DNA of 64,000 nucleotides, from contig NC_064220.1 in the NCBI RefSeq assembly GCF_023101765.2, positions 4,774,001 to 4,838,000 of the forward strand, read 5' to 3'. Below are positions 25,375 through 35,773 of the stretch, one piece after another; position 1 is the first letter of the stretch; each line of letters begins with the position of its first letter. The notes beneath the pieces were generated by a model, which saw only the letters and a program-made list of their open reading frames with translations, was not told where the DNA came from and did not search any database. The stretch comes from Spodoptera frugiperda. Its lineage: Eukaryota > Arthropoda > Insecta > Lepidoptera > Noctuidae. The position numbers and the translations under genes were made by a program.

Positions 25375-28300
25375 ATGTCTCGCGATAAAAGCGTTTGGTT
25401 TGCAGAAGAGATATTGCTGGATGCTAAATTAATTAATTTTCAATTGGAAACTGGAGAATGGGATGCCGTGGAGGAAATGTTACGTGCTGAGGCACAACTT
25501 TCCAGAGACGCCGAGACTGGACGATTACGACCGTAAGTAATCAAATATTCTACTGTTATTTATATAATTAAAACAACAATATTGTTTTGTAATCCTCTCC
25601 ATCTCTCCGGCAATCAATACTTTGAACTATCCTAAATATCCTATAGTAACACCAAAAACATAACCGCACTACAGGAACGTGCTAGTTCCTGTTATTTAAC
25701 ACTACCTAAGAATACTAACTAACCGGTGCTTAAATCTTCCAGTAAAACCTGTCATGAACTTTCGATTTTATATGTATTGTGAGTAAGAAAAATCATAAGA
25801 TGTTATAAATTTAAAATTACAGGAAAAAGGCATCGGAATATACATTACGACTCATAGCAGAGGTTCTTCACATAATGCGACTGGATGTTGAACAAGCTTC
25901 CTACAATAGAAGTACTCTAGCAGTTGCAGAGCAGTGTCTCCGCTTGGTCCGCTCCTGTGCTGCAGCAGGAACTAAGATGCAAACTTACATCTCTAAAGAA
26001 CTCTCTATACTAGACTCTATGCTCATATTAGCCACAGAATATCAACATCCAAGTGTTGATTTTGTCAATGAAGAACTCCAAAAAAAGTTTGAATCATGCA
26101 TGACAGTACTCATGCAAACTTTAGGAAACTTAGTTGTGAACAATCCATTTAACCAAATAATGATTTGGAATAAATTTGATGCCAATATCATGAACAGTTT
26201 AGTGGGATCTAATGATAAAATTGCCACCGCAGCTGCCATGATTGTTTATAATATATTATTAGGCCAACCAAATGTGTTGCCAGATGATGTGATGTTGTTG
26301 AATTCACTAGCTTATATGTATAGTAATGGCAACACTGAGTACCCACATTTAATTATAGAATATTTGATCGGTGTTGAGAATACATACATAGAGAAGTTAT
26401 ATTCAAAGTTAGAGCCTGAATGTAGGATGTTGGTGTTGAATCTGGCATATAACATATTAATGTCAACAGAATCTCAGGACATTAATGTATCTGTGAACTT
26501 TGTAAAGTTCATGGCACATGAGTTCAAGAGTAAATCGGATTGTATATTGAAGACGGTTGATAAGTATGTGAACTCCATAGAGCCTCAGGAAGTGGTGTTT
26601 TTGTTGGAGATCATAGCCACGGCATCCAGTATGGACACTTATATGGACTGTTTGCAGTCAGACAGTTCTTTATTTATTAATTGTGCATGTAAGTTTGAAT
26701 TTTATTTGTCATACAATACAAAGTTATAAATATAATATATTTTGTACTATTAAAATTTTATAGTAATATTTCCACGCACATGCACCTATTCTGCTTGGCT
26801 CCTATTGATTGTAGCATGATGTATTATACACCTTCTTCGATAAATTCACTGACCAAGACAAAAAAATATCTGGACATTCTGTTGATCATATGGACGGAAT
26901 AGACATACTGGCAACTGCCAGAATAAAAGGCATGTTTTTGAGTAATAATTTCAATTTATTTTTCAGTTTTACTTCGAGCAATTCATAAACTCGGTAAAGA
27001 GAGCAGTAATTTCTTTTCTTCACTGAATAAGTTGTATGAAGCCACAGGCAGGACTTTTGTTGATGATGAAAATGAATATTCAACTAATGCACAACTCTCT
27101 AGTCCTTGTGAAAGTAAGTAGCTATATAAAATCTTATATTCTTATCTTAAAATACTAATTTTCTGTCCAACTACGCTGTAACTGTCAATTCGAACCTTTT
27201 GAGGTAAGCTCGATCACAATCTCGTCTGTCATTTGTCGAAATTATTTTAACAAGCAATGAAACGGCGGACCGCGACCGAGGTCATCTTTCGAATTGAGAA
27301 TTAGAGAATAGCCTAGCTGAACATAGGTTCTGGAGGGGTTCTATGGCATGTACAGACATTAGCGTCAAGCATCTCTTTTTTTTGTCTAGGCTTAAAATCG
27401 AAATAATAAGAAGTTTTCAAACTCCCTAAACTATGCTAGAAATTAATTTTAAATTGACTCAATTATATTTGTAAAATAAAATAGTCCAGAACAATAACTT
27501 TTAGCAGATCTCCTCAGTTCAGTCACAAAGGAATCAATTCCAGAGATCATAAAAAATATTATATATAGTTGTATACTTTCCTTTCGTAAATTGTATTGCC
27601 TAAATTAATAAAAAAATTACAACTGTGATTTAATTGTATTATGTATTCGATAAATGTGTGAAATAAACATTTAAATTATATTGCTTCACGGTTCTAATGA
27701 TAATACTGGGCAACCAACTTACCGTGTAATTGCAAATCATGGCTCCACAAACACCGCCTTTAATAAATTATTTTTATTGAAACTAATCGATGTTGGCGTT
27801 ACGCACACGGAGTAGTGATATGTTGGAATGCTAAGTCATTAGGTACCAATATCGTAGAATGTAAAAACTGCCACTCGTTAATTAATCGCCCTTTGGTATA
27901 TGGTTAAGGTATAGATACCAAATAGTATCTAGGTAAAGTAAAGTTCTCCCCAAAAAGGTCTTAATGTAAATTTGGCAATATAATAAACCTACTATATTGT
28001 GTACCTATGTGCTCTTATGCAAAAACCAATTATTGAACCTCGTCATGAAAATACATAATGCAATAACCAATCCATTGTTTCTTAATCTGTTGCCAAAATT
28101 TCCAGATCCCCTAACTAAAAACGATTCAGCCGACAACATGTTATCGTGCAACGAAACGACATCGGAATGCACTGAGTCGGAGAGCAGCGAGCAATATTTC
28201 GAATGTAACGAGACCCCTTCGTACATGGAGAAGTTTGACGCCGTAGATAACATCCAATCATTGAAATTCACAGACGGATTTCCTGAAACGAAAAATGGGA

Positions 28301-30206
28301 GGAGCAACTCCAACTCTAATATAAAAATTGATGCAGATCTCTCAAAAGTTGCCTACAAGAGAAGTAGTTCGGTTCCAAAAGGCGATGATCGTATATCTTT
28401 GCCTACAAGAAGAATTAGTTTAGAACATAAAATCGACATCGGTGACGATAACGAACCTCCTTTAATCATAGACGCGGCGTCACCTAACGGTAGTATGAAC
28501 ACCATAGCAGAAATGATACCAGCAGCCTTACAGTGCCCTAGATTTGACAGTTTTCAGCCTACAAGCAGAACCGAATCTCAAGATAGTTCGCCAAACGATC
28601 CTCCAACGGAAATCCACATTTCAAAAGACGAATTGAAAAGCGAAGTGAAAGCATCCCCGAGCGAAATATCCCCGCCCTTAGCAGAGACTTTACCAGAGTC
28701 GGACTCGCAGAAACAGTCACCGGACACTCCGAAAGAAGTAAAGAAGAGTCAGAATCTGTCGACGGATTTCGATCTTAGTGAGCAGCTGCAGAAAATTCTT
28801 GGTATTTCTTCTGAGAAAACTCGCGGTGACACGGCTAATGCGGAGAAGAAGAATGAACCAGTAAAAGAAGTGAAGATATCTGACGATGCTCCCAGCAATA
28901 AAGTGCCATCAGTGAAGATTGACTCCCCTGAGGGCGCGAAAACTAGGTATGATCATGTTATTCTGTTTTAGCTCTCATATTTTCTTTTTGTTATCTATAA
29001 TATAAAAATAAGTCGGATTTTCCTTCCTGACGCTATAACTCCAGAACGCACGAACCGATTTCCACGGTTTATACACATATTGGTTTTGCATTCGTTGGAA
29101 ACGTCTCGGGCTCCGTGAGGTTTATAGCAAAGAAAATTTAGGAAAACAGGGAAAATCATTGGTGGCGAAACGGAGTTCGCCGGGTTTGCTAGTCCCTTAT
29201 AAATGTGTTTTCGAGCCAGACAAATTTAAAATCTACTATAAACTTTGTCGAAAATTACAGGTTAGGTGCAATCGACATGACTACTCCGAAGAAAGCAATC
29301 ACGTGTGTGGAAACTGTTGAACGTCATGTGGCGTTTGGTTTCAAAGCAGCTCTAGTACGGACCCTGGCCAATCTTTGTTGGAAGAATCAGGAGAATAAGA
29401 AATTGGTGAGTTCAATTTCATTAATCGAAGCAGGTCGACCTTATAAGTTTGTAATAAAATTGAAAAACTATTGAAAAAATCGGACTGACTTTCACACTCA
29501 CACAAAATGTTCTCTTTGCAGATCCGTGAGCTAGAAGTGATACCAGTTCTTCTAGATTGCTGTAACATCGACGCTCGCAATCCTTGTATCCTTTTATAAC
29601 GTTTTAACAGTTACTTTCTCCTTCGGTTGGAACAAGACTCAGACCAAACTGCGCAACTGTAAAGCGCACTGAATGATTATAAAGTAACTTCGATATTAAT
29701 ATTATACTACACCTGTTAATTGAGAATGTTCCTTATAAATAAAACAGTAATCATGCAGTGGGTTATCTTCGCCGTTCGGAACCTGTGCGAGAACTGCCCG
29801 GAAAATCAGGTTCTGTATACTTTTTTTTAATTGTGTTGTTGTATATCGGATTATAAGTACATACCTAATGCGTTCCGCGCGCGCCTCAAAAAGCCATCAG
29901 CTCACAGATGGGGCCCAATAGGGCTGATGCCTATTAATGCGTTGCTGGCATTTTGGGGGTCAACAATTTGGGAATTGGGGATTCCGGGATGAGGAAAATG
30001 GGGACGTAAGGCGCATAATGAAAAGAAATCAAGAATAATATCCCTCCATGTTGTATTCTAACTCTTTATATATTTTCCAGGAGGTAATTTCGAAGGTGAC
30101 GCTCCAAGCTCCGGTAGACAACGAGGTTTTGCAGGAGATGGGTCTCACACTCCACACGGACACACAAGGCAACAACATCAGAATTGTACCCATGTCGCGC
30201 GGCTAA
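25375..30206 (+). CDS. ATXN10: Ataxin-10
   Basis: Ataxin-10 is a cytoplasmic armadillo-repeat protein linked to cytokinesis and ciliary function. Exons: 25375-25532, 25823-26688, 26967-27113, 28106-28946, 29261-29405, 29522-29585, 29748-29809 and 30081-30206; all phases agree, giving about 802 residues. The N-terminal 390 residues are helical repeats. The family-diagnostic C-terminal domain is clear in exons 5-8 (motifs LVRTLANLCWKNQENK, IPVLLDCCNIDARNP and WVIFAVRNLCENCPENQ). Exon 4 adds about 280 residues of Ser/Glu/Pro/Lys-rich, probably disordered sequence between the two halves, making the protein much longer than the human one (475 residues). The start has A-rich context (GAAAATGTCT). 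Poly(A) signals follow at 30320 and 30692. Confidence 0.92.
29013..29193 (+). mobile_element. Short Helitron with both ends
   Basis: Begins with TC (TCGGATTTTCCTTCC) and ends with hairpin GGCGAAACGGAGTTCGCC, GGGTTTG and CTAGT. A near-identical copy is at 49578-49755. It lies in ataxin-10 intron 4; no coding capacity. Confidence 0.65.
29870..30010 (-). repeat. Dispersed repeat family A, partial
   Basis: A minus-oriented, eroded copy with TGCGTTGCTGGCATTTTGGGG and a TTGGGAATTGGGGATT stretch, in the last ataxin-10 intron. Confidence 0.4.
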
Positions 30207-30319
30207 ACATCATACACAAGAAAAAATACTATTCATCTCCTAGCCTAGCTAACTATTATAACTTTATTTACTTTATAGAGCGGCAGTTATATGAAAGAAA
30301 ACTATCTTATAAAGAACTA

Positions 30320-30325
30320 AATAAA
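30320..30325 (+). terminator. Poly(A) signal of ataxin-10
   Basis: AATAAA 114 bases after the ataxin-10 stop. A second AATAAA is at 30692-30697. Confidence 0.6.
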
Positions 30326-30730
30326 AACCCATACCTACATAAAAAAATTATATTGCTATAATAGTTCTAATGAGCTTATAGTGGTTTGCTTCGAAATTAT
30401 TTCTTTTTACATGTTTGTGGACTTTATGAGGGGTGAAGATACTTGATGTTGGAATGTATTGATTGGATCAAAAGATGTATTTTCTATTGCTATAGAATTG
30501 TTTTATGGGAGGGACTGATTAGTACTCGAAAGTGCACTATTTTGTATTGAATGATTGAGATAGTTAAATAACTGTATGTATTTCGGTATAAGTATTATCC
30601 AAATATGATGGACTTTAACAATTTCCTGTGCTAGTTCATAGCCTATGTCTACCGTACCGTATTTATTTATTCATAATATTCATATGTAAAAAATAAATCA
30701 TCATTACAAAATTACAGTTTTATTTCCTAA

Positions 30731-30948
30731 AAGCCAAGCTTCGACACGAATTTGCTGGCTCAGCTGTAGTGATACCACGGTCTCACAGAAAAGCGACGTA
30801 AAACAGGCTCAATTACCCCAACCCTCAATTCCTAACCCCCAAAACACCGATAACGCACTTGTAACGCCTCTGGTGCTTCGGCTGTCTACAGGCGACGGCG
30901 ATTGTTTACCATCAGGTGATAAGAAAGCTCGTTTACCAGCTTATACAA
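30731..30948 (+). repeat. Dispersed repeat family A
   Basis: Carries GTGATACCACGGTCTCA and GATTGTTTACCATCAGGTGAT. It fills much of the ~950-base gap between ataxin-10 and CZIB; the rest holds nothing I recognise. Confidence 0.6.
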
Positions 30949-31160
30949 AAAAAATTAGTGCCCATCTCTTCTGGATTTGGACATTATGTGCAAAAAGGCT
31001 CGTGTTCTAAATTCTGACACTGACATATTAGACAACGTTTTGCTGTGTTGTTGACTTTTGACATTAACTGTTGACATATACTGTGGACATATAGAAGTAA
31101 ATTCTATTCCATTCGATTGCTGTTTGTTATTCTCTTTTCTGACAAAAATACATCGAAAAT

Positions 31161-32222
31161 ATGGTTAAAATAGCTCTGCAGATCAAAGCGACTTTAGAAT
31201 GCATCGAAAAACTATATACGAATCATCCGTACTATCAATGGTTCTTAAAACTGAAGTGTGGAAGTTGCGGCGAAGTGACCGAGAAGTTCCATGACCTTAC
31301 GGAAGCCGAGAAGATACCGCAGAAGCATAACAGATCAGAAACTAACCTGTTAATAAAGTGCAAACTATGCTCCAGAGAGAATAGCATGGATGTTATTGAA
31401 GGCAGCAATGGTAAGTTCTAGAAAAATCCTAAATAGGTATATAACCTTATGTACTTGGTACATGTTTACTTTTTCCTTGTACATGTTTATTTGGTACATG
31501 TTTTTTTTTTTTAAATAATATAATTAAAAATGCAATTTTACGTGCTGCCGCTTAAATTGTAGACTATAGTTTTATGTGTAGTTAAAATAGTTTCTTACTA
31601 ATTTACTTCTGTTCTCATTCAGGTCAGCTAACAAACCAAGATGAGGGCAAGTTTAAAACTATAGTTATATTTGACTGCCGCGGGTAGAGCCAGTGGACTT
31701 CCAACCCAAGTCTGGATGGGTGGCAGTGGCTGAAGATGACGGTAAGACTTACATGTTATTTATTTAATCTTTAATGTACACAATACAATTAAATTGTAGT
31801 GCATTCTCTACCAGTCAATGAAAATAAGGTACCTATGGAGAATAAATGTTACTTGCTATTAGGGTTTTTTTTAATTTTAATCTGGGTGCTTAGCAATTAC
31901 TGGTCATTAAAAAATATAATCTTGATAAAAATGAAAGATACTAGAACTATATTTAGGGAAAAGATGTACCACCAGAAAATAAAAATGTGATTATAATACC
32001 TATTATGAACTTACAAACACATTTATGTAGGTGCTGTTTAAGCCTAACCTATATTTTCCTTCATGTTATTATATTGTATTGTATTATGTAAATATTTATG
32101 TTCTAGGAAAAACATTTGAAGATGTGGACCTGACAGAAAAAGAATGGGTAGACTATGATGAGAAAAACCAAACTTCAGTTGGTGTTTATGAACTGGAATG
32201 GCAGTTTGTGAAAGTCAAGTAA
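31161..32222 (+). CDS. CZIB: CZIB (CXXC zinc-binding protein, DUF866/UPF0587), apparent one-base deletion
   Basis: A small zinc-binding protein conserved across eukaryotes. Exons 31161-31410, 31623-31741 and 32107-32222. Zinc ligands are two CXXC pairs, CGSC and CKLC, in exon 1. Exon 2 reads FKTIVIFDCRG and then meets TAG at about 31687. One extra base in the GGG run near 31684-31686 would restore a continuing frame that ends in the correct phase for exon 3. Exon 3 carries the conserved WVDYDEKNQTSVGVYELEWQ end. Splice sites, flanks and the rest of the frame are clean, so this looks like an assembly indel or a recent mutation, not an old pseudogene. Poly(A) signal at 32587. Confidence 0.9.
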
Positions 32223-32586
32223 ATTACGAATTTATATTCAACAGGTTTGCAATAAGAAATAAGATTAAGAACCTAATGTTATGTTAAATTATAAAAAGAT
32301 AATTATGTATTTTTTTAAAATGCAGTGGAAGTCACTGAAGCGCTACTTGTGTTTTATGCCTTTGTTTTCTAAGAAGTAACAAAACAACTTCAAATTTTAC
32401 TGACACAAAAACAGCGCGGATATTCCTAATATGTTTCTACATAATCTAAAAATACATTTATGAAATCGAAAAGTTAAGTTAAAAGTGAGCTGCAATACTA
32501 ATTTAATTATTGTGAGATATTACTATAGGTACTCTTTTTTGTTACTCTTACAATTTTATTAAGTAAATAGTAATATTGTAATTTAA

Positions 32587-32592
32587 AATAAA
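32587..32592 (+). terminator. Poly(A) signal of CZIB
   Basis: AATAAA about 365 bases after the CZIB stop, in an A/T-rich 3' UTR. Confidence 0.5.
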
Positions 32593-33325
32593 ATGTTTTA
32601 ATACTCTTTTTTTGTATCTATTTATTGAAAAAATTGTGAAGAAAGAGACAAGCCTATTTGGGAAGATAGAAAATTATCACTGATTCTTATTTCTTACTGA
32701 CTATCTGACTATAGGGCTCCCAAACAAAACTGCGAAACAGTTTTGTGTGGGAGCCCATAAACCACCCTGTTCCAACTCCTGCTCTATAGCGAAGTCACAG
32801 TATATGACACAGTAAATTATTGATGTACCTAACTAACGAACTAAAGCATCACTAAACCACACACTAAAAACTCTGTTTGCAATCCACCCAGGTACCCATA
32901 TCTACACAGAAATCAATATGTTAATTTTGTTATCATATTTGTACATAAATTACGATAAACAAACAAGCCGGAATTATAGAATTGTCCTGGAAATAAACCG
33001 CCAGACTGACGCTACGCACGAATAGAGCAGTAGCTTCGGTCAGACCTGACAGGGCCATCAAGTGATAAATATGTCTTGTCACGAAATAAAACACGCTATA
33101 AAATATTTACATAAGTATTGTTGTTAGTTGTTAAAAAATACAGCAGTTAATGTTCCATTTTACTGTTTCCGAAGCGCCAACACGCAATATTTATGCTGTT
33201 GTATTGATTAAAAATACAACAAGTATCAGGAAGTGATACTGCTTCCACTGTGCAGTCGACAGAATAAGGTCTCAAACAACTTTACTGTATTTAGGAAGTA
33301 GGTTCATGGTTGTAGAAAAGCAATA

Positions 33326-33427
33326 CAGTAAAACGGGGTGAATAGATACAGAAGAGGGGTGAATAAATGTTGGGAAAATGTTCTAACATCTATTCACTCC
33401 ATTCTTGTATCTATTCATCGTTTCAAT
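33326..33427. mobile_element. Foldback MITE with GGGGTGAATAGATAC ends
   Basis: Starts CAGTAAAACGGGGTGAATAG and closes with GTATCTATTCATCGTTTC, its inexact complement. An inner GGGGTGAATAAATGTT / AACATCTATTCACTCC pair makes it almost fully self-complementary. Confidence 0.6.
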
Positions 33428-33982
33428 TCTATTCGCGCCGTTTCGCCATAAGTTAACTGGTTATGCGTGGAACTTAGAACTGGGTGGTTTTTAGTTAGTG
33501 AGTCTAAAACTCCCTCTCGCCTCACCCAGGGCGGACGAAAGGAGGTCATTTGATGATAAAAACGTTATGTACCTAGCCCTTAAGAGCTGATAGTAACTAC
33601 TTCAAATTTTAAAAATAGGTATCTAGACAAGGGGCAGTGTAGTTTTCTTGTTTATTTTAACCCTCAGATATCTATGTAGTAAGCATCTAGCCCATCTATG
33701 TGTAGGTGGTTATCTACGATTTCAAGCAGCAAGTTAATACATATGGTTAAATACGAATTATGCTGTCTTTTGCTACAATAACTTTGTGTGATTGACGTGG
33801 ACTTTTTACAGTAATCTTTGTTTTACATCGTCCATGTTGCGTTCTATTGAATGAACCCATTATGTGACGTTTATGTTTTCGCGCGCCAACTCAACTGTGA
33901 ATAGTGGGTGTGAACTCACTTTCGATTAATACTTCACTTCCTTTTCCGTAATTAATCTTAGCACTCAAAACACTATTTGACT

Positions 33983-34165
33983 GCACGGTTGGCGCGGTGG
34001 CTGGGCAACCGGCTACCAAGTAACGTGTGGCGAGTTCGATTCCCGCATGGGGTCGATTCCCGCATTCGGGTCTGGGTGTCATGTGTTTTTGAACTTGTAT
34101 GTTTGTAAACGCACCCACGACACGACACAGGAGAAATTCCTAGTGTGGGGCAACGTTAAAAAAAA
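33983..34165 (+). mobile_element. tRNA-derived SINE, second family
   Basis: The tRNA-like head has an A-box-like stretch (TGGCTGGGCAACCGG) and a B box (GAGTTCGATTCCC), then the body GGGTCTGGGTGTCATGTGTT and an A-rich end. A small piece of the same body occurs near 4588-4640. Promoter boxes without a full cloverleaf make it a SINE and not a tRNA gene. Confidence 0.65.
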
Positions 34166-35666
34166 TATCTTGCACCTTAATATGTAGGTAACGTAAGATT
34201 TTATGTATCTCCAGGTCCAGGACTATTTACCTGCTTACCATTAGCAATCCTTTTTTCTTCTAAGCAATTTTGCCTATTTTTACGGATTGTACAGTTTGTT
34301 TCATAGTTTAATATCACACACATCAATAAATAACACAAATTTCTTCTATAAAATCCGATGAATTTCTTCGGAATTCTTGAGTATTGTGAAATCAGGATCA
34401 CGTGCGTGTATTAATGAATTGATAAACGTTAACGTTTACTGCAAAGGTGAGTGACTCGTAACAGTGTGTAATTTAGCGCTAGCTCCGCACCGCCTGACAG
34501 AATTCCCAATGAACTTGATGGATTTACTGTATACAGTATAAAATAGGTAAGAACTTACCTCTTCCTTGCGTCTTATTCTTCAAAGTTGATGGAGGTAACC
34601 GACCATCCTTCCGCAGTATAGCAACCAACGAATAAGATCTTCATTGGATATAGGCTCTGATGACACGGTTAAGGTCCTATAGAAACTAGGAAGCCTGGCT
34701 GTTAGTGCTGAAACTGCGTTAAGCGGACGTCCGCAAAAAGTATATTTATTAAATGTCGCTAATTTTATTTTAACAGTTTGCATTGTTTGCGTTGTCTTAT
34801 CGATGGAAAACTTAATATTTGTATAATACTATTTAGCTATGTAGCCAGCAAGACCGTTCATAATGCTATATGTGAACTGAAATGAAACAGCGACAGGCAC
34901 CCCCAAGGTGCACTATTGTATGTTGTAGGGACCACGCGAGCGTCCGCGTTACGCAGCTTTTAAGTGGCTCCAATGTGTGCCTCCAGTGGATGATAATGAC
35001 GAGTCGGATAGCTTGAGGAGGTAAATGGACTCTGTGAACTCAGTGGTTATAGATACGAAGGAAAGTTAGTGATGTGGGGAAAGTGGACAAATAACACATA
35101 TCCCTTCGAACCAGCGGTAACTTATTATAAGGGTAAAAAGACTTAGAAGAAGACTCGGAATAAAGATACCTATCCTAACATCCTTCTACAATATTTACGC
35201 AGGTGAGTTATCAAATTAGGTAAAGAACAAGTCATAATACCTATAAAACATTTGCAATTAGTGATAACAATAACGTACCTACCCAATTAATAATAACAGT
35301 TAAGTCATTTCATGTCAACTGTTTTATAATAGCCCAGTCTCAGTCATTAGTTGTGGCTACTGTTGCACCCAAACGTTAACATTGCGTCACGTCATTCTCA
35401 TATCCTAGTTACCTAGGTACTGTATTAAAAAGATACATCATTAAACCTACTGAATCAGTTGATTCAGTAACACTAACAGTAGTTTCTAACCCTATTGAGT
35501 TCAATAGGGTTAGAAAATAAAATATCTTATACCTACATGGACTGAAATTGTCTTTGAAATCTGAAATGGTTGAAAAGTTTAGAATATTTAAATAACACAT
35601 GCATTTATCACAGCACCATTCATTTACTCCACTTACATTTAGCTTTCCACACACGTACCACAATAA

Positions 35667-35672
35667 TTTATT
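35667..35672 (-). terminator. Poly(A) signal of the VP-repeat gene
   Basis: AATAAA on the minus strand about 100 bases after the stop at 35774. Confidence 0.5.
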
Positions 35673-35773
35673 GTAACAAGGTTCCCTGCATAACATTCTA
35701 GTGGGAATATTAACAACCGTGCAACTAACAATACCATTACACTTTGAATATTCTACTTACTAAAGTTCGTTAA

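Larger units (their letters stand above)
32620..35660. other. Intergenic region between convergent CZIB and the VP-repeat gene
   Basis: No gene I can support. It holds a foldback MITE (33326-33427), a fragment of a dispersed repeat (33470-33570), a tRNA-derived SINE (33983-34165) and a minus-strand open stretch at 34559-34785. That stretch ends in a good donor, GTAAG, but is open in two competing frames, so I do not call it a gene. Confidence 0.5.

Noticed and set aside
33983..34050. A-box and B-box sequence as a possible tRNA gene
   Set aside because: No complete cloverleaf or anticodon arm; the downstream body matches a SINE layout.
34559..34785. Minus-strand open stretch with a good donor
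   Set aside because: Two frames compete (ending WLLYCGRMVGYLHQL, and LRKDGRLPPSTLKNKTQG), no acceptor or neighbouring exon fits, and it may be repeat-derived.
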